Below are positions 36,834 through 47,565 of a DNA stretch of 64,000 bases, one piece after another; position 1 is the first letter of the stretch; each line of letters opens with the position of its first letter. The notes under the pieces were generated by a model that was given only the letters and a program-made list of their open reading frames with translations, made no database searches and was not told the origin of the DNA. This stretch comes from Acidobacteriota bacterium (lineage in GTDB: Bacteria > Acidobacteriota > Terriglobia > Terriglobales > SCQP01): contig JAJYIU010000015.1 in the NCBI GenBank assembly GCA_021789895.1, positions 1 through 64,000 on the forward strand, read 5' to 3'. The position numbers were made by a program, and so were the translations under genes.

Positions 36834-37882
36834 GCCAGGCCCGCGGTTTGCGGATAGCCGCACATCAAGTTGGCGTTTTCCAGCGCCTGACTGGCCGCGC
36901 CCTTGAGCAGATTGTCGAGGCAGGTCACGACGACGGCTTCCGGGCGGGCCGGATGCAGCCGGAGGCCGAGATCGCAGAAACAGGTATGGGCCACCGCGCG
37001 CATTTCGGGCAAGCCGTCGTCCAGGATGCGGATGCAGGGCGCATCGCGGTAGGCGTGGTGAAAAAGCGCCAGCACCGCGGCCGCATCGAATCCGGGGCGG
37101 AGATGCACATAGGAGGTGGCGAGCAGGCCGCGGCGCAGCGGCAGCAGGTGCGGGGTGAAGGTCAGCGCGGCGGGATCGAGTCCGGCATAGAGCGCGATTT
37201 CGGGGGTATGGCGATGGGTATAGACGCCATAGGGCTTGCAATTGCCTTCCAACTCGACAAAGTGCAGGTCTTCGCGCAGTCCCTTGCCGGCGCCGCTGGC
37301 GCCGGATTTGGCATCGCACACGACGCGCTGCGGCTCGATGGCGCCGGCGTGCAGCAGGGGCCAGAGGGCGACCAGGGCGGCGGTGGCGTAGCAGCCGGGG
37401 TTGGCGACCAGGCGGGCGCCGGCGATGCGGGAGCGGTGCAATTCCGGCCAGCCATACACGGCCTGCGCCAGGCACTCGCGGGCGGTTTGGGGGACGCCAT
37501 ACCAGCGCTCGAAGACCTCGGGATCGGAGAAGCGGAAGGCGCCGCTCAAATCCACCACGCGCAGCCCGGCGGCAAGCAGCTTCGGCGTCCAAAGCAGCGA
37601 GACTTCGTGGGGGGTGGCGAGGAAGGCGATTTCCGCCCTGGCTGCGGCCACCGCTTCCAGCGAAGGCGGGCCGCAGACGGGCTCGGGCCGGCCGCGCAGG
37701 CGGAAAGCGCCGGCCAGGGCGGGGGCGATTTCCGCCAGCGGCTGGGCGCGGGCCGCGCGGCCGGAGGTGAAGGCGGCGGCGAGGCGGAAGCCGGGATGGC
37801 CGGCCAGCAGGCGCAGCAGTTCCTGGCCGGCATAGCCGCCGGCGCCGAAGACCACCGCGCCCGGGGATGAATAATTATTCAT
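36827..37882 (-). CDS. argC: N-acetyl-gamma-glutamyl-phosphate reductase
   Basis: VVFGAGGYAGQELLRLLAGHPGFRLAA, VANPGCYATAALVALWPLL, SGASGAGKGLREDLHF, THRHTPEI. Confidence 0.95.
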   Translation of the reverse strand: MNNYSSPGAVVFGAGGYAGQELLRLLAGHPGFRLAAAFTSGRAARAQPLAEIAPALAGAFRLRGRPEPVCGPPSLEAVAAARAEIAFLATPHEVSLLWTPKLLAAGLRVVDLSGAFRFSDPEVFERWYGVPQTARECLAQAVYGWPELHRSRIAGARLVANPGCYATAALVALWPLLHAGAIEPQRVVCDAKSGASGAGKGLREDLHFVELEGNCKPYGVYTHRHTPEIALYAGLDPAALTFTPHLLPLRRGLLATSYVHLRPGFDAAAVLALFHHAYRDAPCIRILDDGLPEMRAVAHTCFCDLGLRLHPARPEAVVVTCLDNLLKGAASQALENANLMCGYPQTAGLAC

Positions 37883-37902
37883 CTCTAGTAATATTTATTC
37901 AT
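37867..37902. promoter_or_regulatory. Candidate ArgR operator: tandem ARG boxes over the argC start
   Basis: ATGAATAATTATTCAT (37867-37882) is a perfect palindrome containing TGAAT-WWWW-ATTCA; second degenerate box agtaatatttattcat (37887-37902), centres 20 bp apart. Confidence 0.7.
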
Positions 37903-37973
37903 TTGGCGGCGGGCTGTCAAATGGTTTTCGGCGGCCGCGCCGGGGGCGCGCCCGCCTGTACAATAGAGGCACC

Positions 37974-39302
37974 GTGGCCACCTATTTTTTGCACACGCTC
38001 GGCTGCCGCGCCAACCAGGCCGACGGCTTCGAGCTGGAAGCCGAACTGGCCGCCGCCGGCTGGCGGCGGACGGCGGACTGGCGCGAGGCGGAGGCGGCGG
38101 TGCTGAACACCTGCAGCGTCACGGCGGCGGCCGAAGCGGAAGCGCGGCAATGGGTACGGCGGCTGCGCCGCGGGCGGCCGGAGTGCCGGGTGATGATCAC
38201 CGGCTGCTATGCGGAACGCGCCGCGGAGGAGCTGAAGGAGTTGCCGGGAGTGGACTGGGTAGCCGGCAACCGCGACAAGCCGCGGCTGGCGGAATATCTG
38301 TTGCAGGCGTACGCGCCCTCCTGCCAGGCGGCCGGCGAAGCGTGGCAGGCGGAGGCGCCGGGCGCGCTGCTGCAGATTCAGCCACGGCCGCCGGCGGCGG
38401 CAGCGCCAGCGGCCGAGGCCGAGCGCACGCGTCCGACGCTGAAGGTGCAGGAAGGCTGCAGTCTGCGCTGCTCGTTTTGCATCATTCCTTCCACCCGCGG
38501 GCCGGGGCGCTCGCGCAGCCGGGAGGAAGTGCTGGCGCGGGCGCAGCGGCTGGTGGCGCAAGGCTACCGCGAAATCGTGCTGTCGGGCATCAATCTGGGG
38601 CATTGGGGGCGCGACCTGGCGGGGCAGCCGCGGCTGGCGGAGCTGGTTGAGCTGCTGCTCGAGCGCACGGCGGCCGGGCGGCTGCGGCTGAGCTCGATCG
38701 AGACGATGGATTGGGATGAGCGGCTGATCGGGCTGCTGGCGCATCCGCGGGTGGCGCGCCACGCGCATGTGCCGCTGCAATCGGGCAGCGACGCGGTGCT
38801 GCGGCGCATGCACCGCCGCTATCATCCGGAACATTACGCCGAGCGCATCGCGCGCATTCACGCCGCCGCGCCGGGGGCGGCCATCGGGGCGGACGTGATG
38901 GCCGGCTTTCCCGGGGAAAGCGAGCAGGAATTTGAAGACACGCTGCGGCTGATCGAAGCCCTGCCGCTGACATACCTGCACGTGTTTCCGTTTTCGGCGC
39001 GTCCGGGCACGGCGGCGGCGGAGGCGCTCGCGTCGGGGCGGTGGGCGGCGACGCCGGAGGCGGTAGCGCGGCGGCGAGCGCGGCGGCTGAGAGAGCTGAG
39101 CGCGCGCAAGCAGGCGGCATTTGCGCGCGGCTGGATCGGCCGCAAGCTGAGCGTGATCACGCTGGCCGCGGCAGCGGCGGAGGAGACGCCGGCGCTGAGC
39201 GACAATTACCTAAAAGTCGGGTTGCGCGGCCGGCACGCGCCGCAGCAGATGCTGGAAATCGTGCCGCAGCAATGGGCGTCGGGCCGGCTGCTGGCCGGAT
39301 AA
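37974..39302 (+). CDS. mtaB: tRNA ms2t6A37 methylthiotransferase MtaB
   Basis: TLGCRANQAD, LNTCSVT, MITGCYAE, VQEGCSLRCSFCIIPSTRGPGRSRS (radical SAM CxxxCxxC), VPLQSGSDAVLRRMHRRY. Confidence 0.94.
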   Translation: MATYFLHTLGCRANQADGFELEAELAAAGWRRTADWREAEAAVLNTCSVTAAAEAEARQWVRRLRRGRPECRVMITGCYAERAAEELKELPGVDWVAGNRDKPRLAEYLLQAYAPSCQAAGEAWQAEAPGALLQIQPRPPAAAAPAAEAERTRPTLKVQEGCSLRCSFCIIPSTRGPGRSRSREEVLARAQRLVAQGYREIVLSGINLGHWGRDLAGQPRLAELVELLLERTAAGRLRLSSIETMDWDERLIGLLAHPRVARHAHVPLQSGSDAVLRRMHRRYHPEHYAERIARIHAAAPGAAIGADVMAGFPGESEQEFEDTLRLIEALPLTYLHVFPFSARPGTAAAEALASGRWAATPEAVARRRARRLRELSARKQAAFARGWIGRKLSVITLAAAAAEETPALSDNYLKVGLRGRHAPQQMLEIVPQQWASGRLLAG

Positions 39303-39398
39303 GCCCAAGCGCCCGCAGCCTTCAACCCACCGCAAACGAGCACTCGCCGCCGCGCCCCCGGGGCCGCGAAAAAGCACCACACGGCGGCGCCGGATGGC

Positions 39399-39833
39399 TT
39401 AGCGGCGGGCGAGGGCGGTGCGGCGCAGATGACGGGCGATGCGGCGCGCGCGGCGGCCGGGCGGGAAGAGCCAACGCACCCGGACGCGCACGATTCCCCG
39501 GCCGATCATGCGCAATTTGCCGGCGGCGGCGCGGGAAAGATCGATAATGCGCCGGCCGTAATAGGGACCGCGGTCGTTGATGAGCACCAAGACGCGGCGT
39601 CCGTTGCGCAGGTTGGTGACCCGCGCGATGCTGCCCAGCGGCAAGCTGCGGCTGGCGGCGGTGAGCAGATTGGGGTTGAAGCGCTGTCCAGAGGTCGTTT
39701 CGCGGCCGGCAAAAGCCGAGCCATACCAGGAAGCGATTCCGACCTGCACGCGCGGAGCGGGAGCGGCGGCGATACTCAAACCGCCGGCACAGGCCAGAAC
39801 CACTGCCGCGCGCCAGCTCCAACTCCAGCTCAT
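39399..39833 (-). CDS. Septal ring lytic transglycosylase RlpA family protein
   Basis: GIASWYGSAFAGRETTSGQRFNPNLLTAASRSLPLGSIARVTNLRNGRRVLVLINDRGPYYGRRIIDLSRAAAGKL. Confidence 0.92.
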   Translation of the reverse strand: MSWSWSWRAAVVLACAGGLSIAAAPAPRVQVGIASWYGSAFAGRETTSGQRFNPNLLTAASRSLPLGSIARVTNLRNGRRVLVLINDRGPYYGRRIIDLSRAAAGKLRMIGRGIVRVRVRWLFPPGRRARRIARHLRRTALARR

Positions 39834-40109
39834 GTTTTATTAGATGAATTTATGCAGATACAAAGTTTGATTCACTGACTGGAGTGGAAGCCGGCGGCAC
39901 GGTAAATTCCTGAAGTCACAGGCAACCCGGCGCCGGTTTCAAAATGGGCAACATAGCGCGAAGCCGGCAAGCCGCTGGTTTTTTCGATCCAGCGTGGCTG
40001 TGAAAAAACTGAAGCGGGAGCACGATGCAGTTAAAAACAGGCAACTCACAGGCAATGGTTTCGGCCAGAGACTTAGCCGGAATGCATCGTCCATTTCGAG
40101 CGGCAGGGT

Positions 40110-41513
40110 TTATTTTTCGGGGCGGGAGGCGCGGCGGCGGCGCTCGGCGATTTCCTGCAGGCGGCGGCGGAATTCGGCTTCCTTGCCGGCGGAGCCGGGC
40201 TGGTAGTAATGCCGGCCGGCGAGGTTGTCGGGCAGCGACTGCATATCGGCCACCTGTTCGGGCAGATCGTGAGCGTACTGGTAATCGCGGCCGTAGCCGA
40301 GGCCGCGCATCAGCGCGGTGGGAGCATTGCGCAGCGCCAGGGGCACGGGCAGCGCGGGCTGTTCGCGCACATCCTCGAGCACGCGCCCGTAGGCGCGGTA
40401 AAGGGCATTGGATTTAGGCGCCAGGGCCAGGTACACGCAGGCTTGGGCCAGGGCGAGGGCGCCTTCGGGCAGGCCGATGAATTCGACGGCGGCGCGCGCG
40501 GCGTTGGCCTGCTCGAGCGCGCGTGGATCGGCGAGGCCGACATCCTCGCTGGCGAAGCGCACCAGGCGGCGGGCGACATAGAGGGGATCTTCTCCGGCTT
40601 CGAGCATGCGGCCGAGCCAGTAGAGGGCGGCGTCGGGATCGCTATTGCGCAGCGATTTGTGCAGCGCCGAGATGAGGTTGTAATGCTCTTCGCCCGCCTG
40701 GTCGTAGAGCAGCACGCGGCGCTGCATGGCCTGGCGCAGGCGCTCTTCATCGAGTAAAACGAGCGGCGGGCGGCCGCGGGGGGTGGTGCCGGCGACGGCG
40801 GATTCGAGCAGGTTATAAGCGGCGCGGGCATCGCCGTTGGCGAAGACGGCGATCAGGCGCAGCAGGCGTTCCTGCTCGGCGGCGGCGGCGGCGGGCGGGG
40901 CCTGGGGATCGCCCCAGGCGATTTGCGCCTGCGCCGGCAGCGTGCGGCGGAGGCCGCGGGGCTCATCTTCCAGGGCGCGCCGCAGCAAGCGCACGATCTG
41001 GTCGGGGGTGAGCGGCTCCAGCACATAGACCCGCACGCGCGAGAGCAGGGCGGAGTTGAGCTCGAAGCTGGGGTTTTCGGTGGTGGCGCCGATCAGCCGC
41101 AGTTGACCGCGCTCGAGGTAGGGCAGGAAGGCGTCCTGCTGGGCCTTGTTGAAGCGGTGAATTTCATCAATGAACAACAGCGTGCGGGCGCCGCCGCGGG
41201 CGGCGCGCGCGGCGGCGGCCATCACGTCGCGGATTTCCTTGATGCCGCTGGTGACGGCGCTGAAGGGGACAAACTGCGCCCGGGTGCGGGCGGCGATCAC
41301 TTCCGCCAGGGTGGTTTTGCCCACGCCGGGCGGGCCCCAGAGGATCATCGAGCCGTAATCGTCGCGTTCGAGCTGCACGCGCAGCGGCTGGCCGGGGCCG
41401 AGCAGATGCTCCTGGCCGACGATTTCATCGAGCGTGCGCGGGCGCATGCGGTCGGCCAGCGGCCGCAGCAACGAGCCGGGTTCGGCGGCGGGCTCGAGCG
41501 GAAACAGCGACAT
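40110..41513 (-). CDS. rarA: Replication-associated recombination protein A (RarA/MgsA AAA ATPase)
   Basis: [81 protein letters not shown]. Confidence 0.95.
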   Translation of the reverse strand: MSLFPLEPAAEPGSLLRPLADRMRPRTLDEIVGQEHLLGPGQPLRVQLERDDYGSMILWGPPGVGKTTLAEVIAARTRAQFVPFSAVTSGIKEIRDVMAAAARAARGGARTLLFIDEIHRFNKAQQDAFLPYLERGQLRLIGATTENPSFELNSALLSRVRVYVLEPLTPDQIVRLLRRALEDEPRGLRRTLPAQAQIAWGDPQAPPAAAAAEQERLLRLIAVFANGDARAAYNLLESAVAGTTPRGRPPLVLLDEERLRQAMQRRVLLYDQAGEEHYNLISALHKSLRNSDPDAALYWLGRMLEAGEDPLYVARRLVRFASEDVGLADPRALEQANAARAAVEFIGLPEGALALAQACVYLALAPKSNALYRAYGRVLEDVREQPALPVPLALRNAPTALMRGLGYGRDYQYAHDLPEQVADMQSLPDNLAGRHYYQPGSAGKEAEFRRRLQEIAERRRRASRPEK

Positions 41514-41518
41514 GGGGA

Positions 41519-42430
41519 TCAAGCCATGATAGCGCCGCCCTCGGGGGGAGCCGGGTCGGGCGGGCGGCCGCGCCAGGCGAGATAGAGCAGGACGGCGCCG
41601 GCGACGGCGGCGTTGAGCGATTCGGCCTGGGGGCGCATGGGCAGGCTGACGGCGGTGGCGGCGCGCTCGAGGGCGCGCGGCAGGCCGGCGCCCTCGCCGC
41701 CGATGAGGAGACAAATCCGGCCGCTCCAGGGCAGCGACTCCGGCGGCCGGCCGCGGCGGGGGACGGCGGCCAGCAGCGCCGCCTCGCGGCGGCGGCAGAA
41801 ATCGAGCCAAAGCCCGGGCTCGACGCCATCCAGCACCGGCAAGCGGAAGAGCGCGCCGGCGCCGGCGCGAATGGTTTTTGGGCGCCAGCAACTCACGCTG
41901 CCTTGCAGGGTGACCAGCGCCTGGGCGCCGAATGCCTCGGCGGCGCGCGCCAGGGTGCCCAGGTTGCCGGGGTCTTGCAGGCCGGCGGCGGCGACCACCA
42001 GCGCCGGCCCGGCGGCAGGCGAAGCCCAGATTTCTTCCAGGCGCGCCTGGGGCGGATGCGCCAGGGCGGCGACTCCGGCCGGAGTCTCGACCTCGACGCA
42101 GGAACGCAAGACAGATTCTTCGACCAGGCCGACGGTGGTGTGCTTGGATAATTGCGCGCCGAGCGGCGCGCCATGCTGGCGCCAACCCGCGGGCGTGAAC
42201 AAGACCGTTTCCAGCTTCATGCGGCTGCGCAAGGCATCGCCAATCAGCTTGGGGGTTTCGAGCAGGATGAGCACCGAGGCCTCGCGGCCGGCATGGCCGC
42301 GCAGGGCCTGATGAAACGCGCGCACCAGGGCATGCTGGCGTCCCAGACGCTGCGGTTCCAGCCGCGATGCGGGCGGCATTACGCTGCCGGGGGCGCCGGA
42401 AGGCGGGGGCGAAGCTGGAGCGCGGGCCAT
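41519..42430 (-). CDS. TrmH/SpoU family RNA 2'-O-methyltransferase
   Basis: [66 protein letters not shown]. Confidence 0.93.
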   Translation of the reverse strand: MARAPASPPPSGAPGSVMPPASRLEPQRLGRQHALVRAFHQALRGHAGREASVLILLETPKLIGDALRSRMKLETVLFTPAGWRQHGAPLGAQLSKHTTVGLVEESVLRSCVEVETPAGVAALAHPPQARLEEIWASPAAGPALVVAAAGLQDPGNLGTLARAAEAFGAQALVTLQGSVSCWRPKTIRAGAGALFRLPVLDGVEPGLWLDFCRRREAALLAAVPRRGRPPESLPWSGRICLLIGGEGAGLPRALERAATAVSLPMRPQAESLNAAVAGAVLLYLAWRGRPPDPAPPEGGAIMA

Positions 42431-43877
42431 GCCACGAGTCTACCGCGGAGAGGCGGCAACCCTTTACAATTCCCATGCGACCTTGAATTGGAGTCAGGAA
42501 ACAGATTTGCCCGCAACGGACAACATTCCGGCACCGGCGGCGGCGCGCTCCGCCTATATCTATTGGATCGCCGGGGTCGCGGCGACCGCCGGGCTGCTAT
42601 TCGGCTTCGACATTGCGGTCATCAACGGCGCGCTGGTTTTCCTGCGCCAGCAGTTGCACCTGACCGAGTTCGGCACCGAGATCGCCGCCTCCAGCCTGCT
42701 GCTCGGCTGCGCAGCCGGCGCCGGGATTGCGGGCTGGCTGAGCGATCGTTTCGGACGCCGCCGCGTGCTGCTGCTGGCGGCGGCGCTGTTCGGCGTTTCC
42801 TCGCTGGCAGCGGCGCTGCCGCGCAATTTGAATGAATTCGTAGCGGCCCGCCTGCTCGCCGGGCTGGCGACCGGCATCGCTTCCGTACTCGCTCCGCTCT
42901 ATATCTCGGAAAACGCACCCGCCGGCATCCGCGGGCGGCTAGTCACCTTCGACCAGTTGGCGATCGTGGCCGGCATCCTGCTTTCCTATGTCGTCAATTG
43001 GAGCCTGGCCGGGCTGGGGCCGAGCAGTTGGCGCTGGATGTTCGCGGCCGCCGCCGTGCCCGCGGCCGGGCTCGGCCTGGCGCTGCTGTTCGTTCCGGAA
43101 AGCGCGCGCTGGCTGGTGAAGGAAGGCCGCCGGGGCGAGGCGCTGGCGGTGCTCACGCAACTCCAAGGGGCGCAGCAGGCCGGGCGCGAGCTGGCCGAGA
43201 TCGAGCAGGCGGTGCGCGAGGAGGCGGGCTCGTTTTGGGAACTGTTCAGCCCCGGCCTGCGCCGCCCGCTGGGCCTGGCGCTGGCGCTGGCCGTGCTGCA
43301 GCAGATTACCGGGGTGAACACGGTCTTTTACTACGGCTCGCTGATTTTTCAGGACCAGGTGAAAAGCAGCAGCTCGGCCGCGCTCGGGCTCGACGTCTAT
43401 ATCGGGCTGGTGAACCTGCTGGTGACCCTGGTGGCGATCTGGGTGATTGACCGGCTGGGGCGCAAGCCGCTGCTGATGCTCTCCTCGGGCGGCATGGCGG
43501 TCTGCCTGCTCTTTCTCGGCCTGGAATTTCACGCGCCGAAGGTTTCGGTGCTGCCCGTGCTGCTGCTGATGCTGGCCTATGTCGCCAGCTTCGGCATTGG
43601 CCTGGGTCCCGGGGTCTGGGTGGTGCTCTCCGAACTATTTCCCACCCGCCTGCGCGGCCGCGCCATGGGCCTGGCCACCGTCTGTCTCTGGCTGGCATCG
43701 CTGCTGCTGACGCTGACCTTCCTCTCGCTGGTCAGCGCGCTGGGCCCGGCGGGCGCGTTCTGGATCTATGCCGGCCTGTCGCTGTTCACCTGTTGGCTGG
43801 TCTGGCGCGGCTTGCCGGAAACCAAAGCCCGCAGCCTGGAGCAGATCGAGCAGTTCTGGAAAACGCGCCGCCGATGA
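42429..43877 (+). CDS. Sugar porter family MFS transporter
   Basis: GLLFGFDIAVINGALVFL, GWLSDRFGRRRVLLLAA, RLLAGLATGIASVLAPLYISENAPAGIRGRLVTFDQLAIVAGI, VPESARWLV; true start is probably internal. Confidence 0.92.
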   Translation: MPRVYRGEAATLYNSHATLNWSQETDLPATDNIPAPAAARSAYIYWIAGVAATAGLLFGFDIAVINGALVFLRQQLHLTEFGTEIAASSLLLGCAAGAGIAGWLSDRFGRRRVLLLAAALFGVSSLAAALPRNLNEFVAARLLAGLATGIASVLAPLYISENAPAGIRGRLVTFDQLAIVAGILLSYVVNWSLAGLGPSSWRWMFAAAAVPAAGLGLALLFVPESARWLVKEGRRGEALAVLTQLQGAQQAGRELAEIEQAVREEAGSFWELFSPGLRRPLGLALALAVLQQITGVNTVFYYGSLIFQDQVKSSSSAALGLDVYIGLVNLLVTLVAIWVIDRLGRKPLLMLSSGGMAVCLLFLGLEFHAPKVSVLPVLLLMLAYVASFGIGLGPGVWVVLSELFPTRLRGRAMGLATVCLWLASLLLTLTFLSLVSALGPAGAFWIYAGLSLFTCWLVWRGLPETKARSLEQIEQFWKTRRR

Positions 43878-46800
43878 AGATTCACCGGCCCAACTCCACC
43901 CCGCCGCCGGCGGCCGGCGTTCGCGCCTGGGAACAGCCGCTGACGATTCCCACCTACGCCGCCGGCGCGCCCGAGCCCTACCCGATGTTTCTCGAAACCC
44001 GGGTGTACCAGGGCAGCAGCGGCCGGGTTTATCCCCAACCCATCACCGAGCGCATCGCCGACGGCAAAACCGAGCGCGAATATCGCGCGGTGTATCTGGA
44101 AAACGAATACGTGCAACTGCTGATCCTGCCCGAAATCGGCGGGCGCATCCATGCCGGGCTGGATAAGACCAACCAGTACGACTTTTTTTACCGCCAGCGG
44201 GTGATCAAGCCGGCGCTGGTGGGGCTGCTGGGGCCGTGGATTTCCGGCGGGGTGGAGTTCAACTGGCCGCAGCATCACCGCCCCTCGACTTTCATGCCGG
44301 CGCATGCAGCCATCGAGGAACGCGCCGACGGCGGGCGCACGGTATGGCTGGGCGAGCACGATCCGATGGAGCGCATGAGCTGCCGCCTGGGAATCACGCT
44401 CTGGCCCAGCAAATCGCTGATCGAAGCCCAGGCGCACATCTTCAACCGCACCCGCCAGACGCAATCGTTTCTCTGGTGGGCCAACGCCGCGGTGCACGTG
44501 CATGACGAGTACCAGGCCTTCTTTCCTCCCGACGTGGCCTGGGTGGCCGATCACGCCCGCCGCGCGGTCACCCGCTATCCCATCGCGCGCGGCATTTATT
44601 ACGGCGTGGATTACCGCCCCGGCACCGACATATCCTGGTGGCGGAATATTCCGGCGCCCACCTCCTACATGGTCACCGCCTCGAATTACGACTTCATGGG
44701 CGGCTACGATCATCGCCGGCAGGCCGGGGTGGTGGCCATCGCCGATCGCCACATCGCGCCCGGGAAAAAGCTGTGGACCTGGGGCAACTCGGAATTTGGG
44801 CGCGCCTGGGAGCGCAATCTCACCGACGCCGACGGCCCCTATATCGAGCTGATGCTCGGCGCCTATACCGATAACCAGCCCGATTTTTCCTGGCTGCGTC
44901 CGTACGAAAGCCGCGAATTCGCGCATTATTGGTATCCAATCCAGCGCATCGGCCCGGTCAAAAACGCCAACCGCCGGCTGGCGGTGAACCTGGAAGTGGA
45001 GGCGGGGCGGGCGCGGGCCGGCGTCTGCGCCAGCGAGCGGATCGCGGCGCGCGTCGAGCTATGCGCCGCTTCCGGGCGGCTGTGGGAAGAGGAATGCGAG
45101 ATCGCGCCCGGCCGGCCCTTCGTGCGCGAGTTCGAGCCGGCCAGCGGCCGCGCGCCCGAGGAATATCTGCTGCGGGTCCTGGACGGCGAGGGCAGGGAAC
45201 TGATCCGCTACCGGCCGCTCCCGCCGGTGGACGCCGCGCCGCCCGCAGACGGCGGCCGGGAGGGGAAGGGGCGCGCCAAGGCCATCGCGGCCCGCTGTGA
45301 CGGCGCAACCGCTCAGGCTACGCCCGCCACCGAGCCGCCGCCGCCGGCGGAGGTCGCGAGCAACGACGAGTTGTACCTGACGGGCATGCACCTGGAACAA
45401 TACCGCCATGCGACGCGCGCGCCCGAGCCTTACTGGCAGGAAGCCGTGCGCCGCGACGGCGGCGACAACCGCGCCCACCTGGCCCTGGGCCGGCGGCGCC
45501 TGCGGCAGGGAGAATTCAGCGCCGCCCTGGAGCATTTCCAGGCGGCGATTGCCCGGCTGACCGCACGCAATTCCAATCCCGACGAGGGCGAAGTTTTTTA
45601 CCAACTGGGCGTGGCGCTCCATCATCTCGGCCGCGACGATGAGGCGTATATCGCTTTTTATAAAGCGGCCTGGAATGCGGCCTGGCGCGGGGCCGCGTTT
45701 TATTCACTGGCGGAAATCGCCGCCCGGCGCGGCGAATTGGCCGCCGCGCTGGAGCACCTCGACCACTCCCTTGCCGCCAATGCCGCCAATTTCAAAGCGC
45801 GCAATCTGAAAACCGCGCTGCTGCGGCATTCGGGCGAAACGGAAGCGGCGCGGCGGCTGGCGGCGGAAGCGATGGCGAGCGACTGGCTCAATCCGGGAGC
45901 GCGCCATGAAGCGCGGCTGCTGGGGATTGCGGCGGCCAGCGCGCCGGGCGCAGCGCCGCCGGCGCCGGGACGGCTGCAAATCCATATGGCGGCGTTAGAC
46001 GCCGATTTCCAGCTTGCGCTCGATGCCGCCTTCGACTATGCCGCCGCCGGACTTTGGCAGGAAGCCCGCGATCTGCTGCTGCCGCATGGCCGCGCCGAGC
46101 GGCCCCATCCGATGGCGCTCTATGCCAGCGGCTATTTTGCCGCGCAGGCGGGCGAGGCCGCGGCGGCGCGGGCATGCTATCGCCGCGCGGGCGAGGCTCC
46201 GGCGGATTATTGTTTTCCGGCGCGGCTGGACGAGATGCTGGTTCTGGAGGCGGCGCTGGCTGCGCTGGACGATCCGGCCGGGGCCGAAAACAACGATTCC
46301 GGCGCGGCGCGGGCGGCGGAGCTTCGCGCCGCCGCGCGGGCGCATTATTACCTGGGCAATCTCTATTACGACAAGCGGCGGCGCGAGGACGCCGCCCGGC
46401 ACTGGGCCGAAGCGGCGCGGCTGGCGCCGGAATTCGCCCCGGCCTGGCGCAATCTGGCGATCGCCGCCTACCGGCTGCGCTATCCGCCAGAAGAAATCCG
46501 CAACTATTCCCGCCAGGCGTTTACCGCCGGGCAGAAGGATTCCCCGCCGGCGGCTGCGACCCAGGCCCGGCTGTTGGAAGAGCTCGACCAGTTGGAAAAG
46601 CGCCTGGGCGCCGCGCCCGCCGATCGCCTGGAACGGCTCGAGCGCTTTCCGCAGCTTCTGGCCGAACGCGATACGCTGGCGCTCGAGCGGGCGGCGCTAT
46701 TGCTGCGCCTCGATCGCCCGCAGGCAGCGCTCGAACAGCTTGCCGCCCGCCGTTATCATCCCTGGGAAGGCGGCGAAGGATTGGCGAGCGAAGTTTATAC

Positions 46801-47371
46801 CCAGGCGCACCTGCGGCTGGCGCAGGCCGCGCGCGAGGCCGGCGCGGCTGCCAACGCCCTCGAGCATTGCCGCGCGGCGCGCCGCCTGCCGGAAAATTTG
46901 GGCGAGTTCCGCCATCCGCTGGCTTCGCTCGCCGCGGTTGATTACCAGGCCGCGCTGGCTCACCAGGCGCTGGGGCAGGCGGATGAGGCGCGGGCAGATT
47001 TCGAGCGCGCTGCCGCTGCCGTCGAGGCCGCGCCCGCGGCGTCCGACTATTGGCGCGCATTGGCGCTGCGCGCCCTCGGCCGCGAAGCCGAGGCGAGGGC
47101 CTGCCTCGAGCGCCTGCGTGAATTCGCCCGCGCCCGCCGCGCCGCGCCGGGCAAGCCGGATTATTTCGCCACTTCAGCGCCGGATTTCTCCGTGTTTCCC
47201 CAGGATTTGAGCATGGCGCATGCCATCGAAGCCGATTGGCTGGAGGCGCTGGCGCTACTCGGGTTCAACCAGCGGAAAGAAGCACGGCGCGGCCTGGAAG
47301 CCGTGCTGCGGCTCGATCCATCCCACCCGGCCGCCGCCTTTCTGCGCGAACTCGAGGCCGCATCCGGCTGA
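43874..47371 (+). CDS. DUF5107 domain + TPR protein (carbohydrate-related)
   Basis: LENEYVQLLILPEIGGRIHAGLDKTNQYDFFYRQRVIKPALVGLLGPWISGGVEFNWPQHHRPSTF; C-terminal TPR-like helices; ATGA overlap with the sugar porter gene. Confidence 0.85.
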   Translation: MKIHRPNSTPPPAAGVRAWEQPLTIPTYAAGAPEPYPMFLETRVYQGSSGRVYPQPITERIADGKTEREYRAVYLENEYVQLLILPEIGGRIHAGLDKTNQYDFFYRQRVIKPALVGLLGPWISGGVEFNWPQHHRPSTFMPAHAAIEERADGGRTVWLGEHDPMERMSCRLGITLWPSKSLIEAQAHIFNRTRQTQSFLWWANAAVHVHDEYQAFFPPDVAWVADHARRAVTRYPIARGIYYGVDYRPGTDISWWRNIPAPTSYMVTASNYDFMGGYDHRRQAGVVAIADRHIAPGKKLWTWGNSEFGRAWERNLTDADGPYIELMLGAYTDNQPDFSWLRPYESREFAHYWYPIQRIGPVKNANRRLAVNLEVEAGRARAGVCASERIAARVELCAASGRLWEEECEIAPGRPFVREFEPASGRAPEEYLLRVLDGEGRELIRYRPLPPVDAAPPADGGREGKGRAKAIAARCDGATAQATPATEPPPPAEVASNDELYLTGMHLEQYRHATRAPEPYWQEAVRRDGGDNRAHLALGRRRLRQGEFSAALEHFQAAIARLTARNSNPDEGEVFYQLGVALHHLGRDDEAYIAFYKAAWNAAWRGAAFYSLAEIAARRGELAAALEHLDHSLAANAANFKARNLKTALLRHSGETEAARRLAAEAMASDWLNPGARHEARLLGIAAASAPGAAPPAPGRLQIHMAALDADFQLALDAAFDYAAAGLWQEARDLLLPHGRAERPHPMALYASGYFAAQAGEAAAARACYRRAGEAPADYCFPARLDEMLVLEAALAALDDPAGAENNDSGAARAAELRAAARAHYYLGNLYYDKRRREDAARHWAEAARLAPEFAPAWRNLAIAAYRLRYPPEEIRNYSRQAFTAGQKDSPPAAATQARLLEELDQLEKRLGAAPADRLERLERFPQLLAERDTLALERAALLLRLDRPQAALEQLAARRYHPWEGGEGLASEVYTQAHLRLAQAAREAGAAANALEHCRAARRLPENLGEFRHPLASLAAVDYQAALAHQALGQADEARADFERAAAAVEAAPAASDYWRALALRALGREAEARACLERLREFARARRAAPGKPDYFATSAPDFSVFPQDLSMAHAIEADWLEALALLGFNQRKEARRGLEAVLRLDPSHPAAAFLRELEAASG

Positions 47372-47565
47372 GCGCGATTCCCACATTGGCCAGGGAAACA
47401 GGCTGCGCTTATCGGCTTTCACACCGACGGCCTGATGCCACTACACCCTGCGGAATGGACGGCTGAAACGCGGGCCGCGCGGGAGGAATCTATTTTAAAA
47501 AGAGGGCAGCGCAAAAGGTACGTGGAAGGGCTTGACGCCACGCACCGGATCAGGTACAGGAAGGC

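Noticed and set aside
37867-38106. + strand ORF starting MNNYSS
   Set aside because: Its start is an artefact of the palindromic ARG box, which encodes MNNYSS on both strands; it overlaps mtaB out of frame.
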